Positions 6,186-6,484 of a DNA stretch of 6,484 nt are shown piece after piece; within the stretch, counting starts at the first letter, position 1, and every line of letters starts with the position of its first letter. Source of the stretch: Acidaminococcaceae bacterium (GTDB lineage: Bacteria > Bacillota > Negativicutes > Acidaminococcales > Acidaminococcaceae); NCBI GenBank assembly GCA_028693975.1, contig JAQUUF010000069.1, positions 1-6,484 on the forward strand, written 5' to 3'. The notes beneath the pieces were generated by a model. That model saw only the letters and a list, made by a program, of their open reading frames with translations, was not told the origin of the DNA and did no database searches. Made by a program: the position numbers and the translations under genes.

Positions 6186-6484
6186 TTATTCAATGCTGCC
6201 GCCTTCCCAAGTGCGCACTTTGTCCAGTGGCAAGGGATAAGCCTTCTTACTAGTGTACAAGCCTTGACGCACCAAGCTCTCGGCTAACGACACAGCCGCT
6301 ATGGCCGGGTCAATCACTGGTACGCCTAATAGTTGAGCTAAAGGCCGAGCCAATCCTAGGAAAGAGAGACAGCCTAATATTATAACCTGCACCTGTTGCT
6401 GCTCTACCATCGCTTGAGCGGTTGTCTGTAGCAGGTTTAGCACCTCGTCCCTACGCTGCCACATATCCATTCCACTACCATTGA
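6186..6484 (-). CDS. Hydantoin/Asp/Glu racemase family protein, C-terminal part (cut by window edge)
   Basis: The frame is open to the right edge (residues Asn-Gly-Ser-Gly precede the first ATG in view), so this is the last 98 residues of a gene starting outside the window, not a 94-residue gene. IILGCLSFLG carries the second catalytic Cys of the cofactor-independent Asp/Glu/hydantoin racemase fold. It is followed by GVPVIDPAIAAVSLAESLV and GLYTSKKAYPLP. The TSK-x-x-Y-x-x-P tail resembles hydantoin racemases (HyuE type) more than glutamate or aspartate racemases. These enzymes invert the alpha-carbon of 5-substituted hydantoins by two-base (Cys/Cys) catalysis; the first Cys is out of view. 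Its own terminator separates it from the nanE operon, so it would be the last gene of an upstream unit on the same strand. An allantoin racemase or another family member is possible. Confidence 0.85.
   Translation of the reverse strand, partial: NGSGMDMWQRRDEVLNLLQTTAQAMVEQQQVQVIILGCLSFLGLARPLAQLLGVPVIDPAIAAVSLAESLVRQGLYTSKKAYPLPLDKVRTWEGGSIE

Noticed and set aside
6186..6470. A complete 94-residue gene starting at 6470
   Set aside because: The frame remains open upstream to the window edge and the residues match only the C-terminal part of racemase-family proteins, so it is a partial gene.
1..6484. Mobile element, CRISPR array, tRNA or phage genes
   Set aside because: No transposase, terminal inverted repeats, regularly spaced repeats or tRNA-like cloverleaf was seen; the window is nearly continuous metabolic coding sequence.

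Overview
The window carries six genes, all on the minus strand. Read in transcription order (from high to low coordinates) they are: the C-terminal end of a hydantoin/Asp/Glu racemase-family protein (cut by the right edge), a NanE-type N-acetylmannosamine-6-phosphate 2-epimerase, a multi-spanning secondary transporter, a HyuA-type hydantoinase/oxoprolinase subunit, an FAD-dependent oxidoreductase, and the N-terminal half of a ROK-family sugar kinase (cut by the left edge). The window is almost fully coding. The only sizeable gap is 6051-6185, which holds an intrinsic terminator for the racemase gene followed by a candidate promoter for the rest.

The five genes from the epimerase to the ROK kinase look like one operon. 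The gaps between them are 2 to 16 bases and each gene has its own Shine-Dalgarno sequence, several of them lying in or against the stop codon of the gene before. Strong purine-rich Shine-Dalgarno sites, moderate G+C (by eye somewhat below half) and the protein types suggest an anaerobic Bacillota (Firmicutes) member, possibly Negativicutes or Clostridia. No phylogenetic marker is present, so this is only an impression.

Two biochemical themes meet here. NanE and a ROK kinase are the classic pair for ManNAc: phosphorylation to ManNAc-6-P, then epimerisation to GlcNAc-6-P. HyuA and a hydantoin-racemase-like protein belong to cyclic-amide (hydantoin or 5-oxoproline) metabolism. An FAD oxidoreductase and an uptake permease complete the set. 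No HyuB, sialate lyase, deacetylase or deaminase is visible. The joint substrate cannot be read from the sequence. An inference worth testing is catabolism of an amino-sugar derivative carrying, or converted to, a cyclic amide. The HyuA copy also has an atypical C-terminal region and no HyuB next to it, so it may not be an ordinary hydantoinase.
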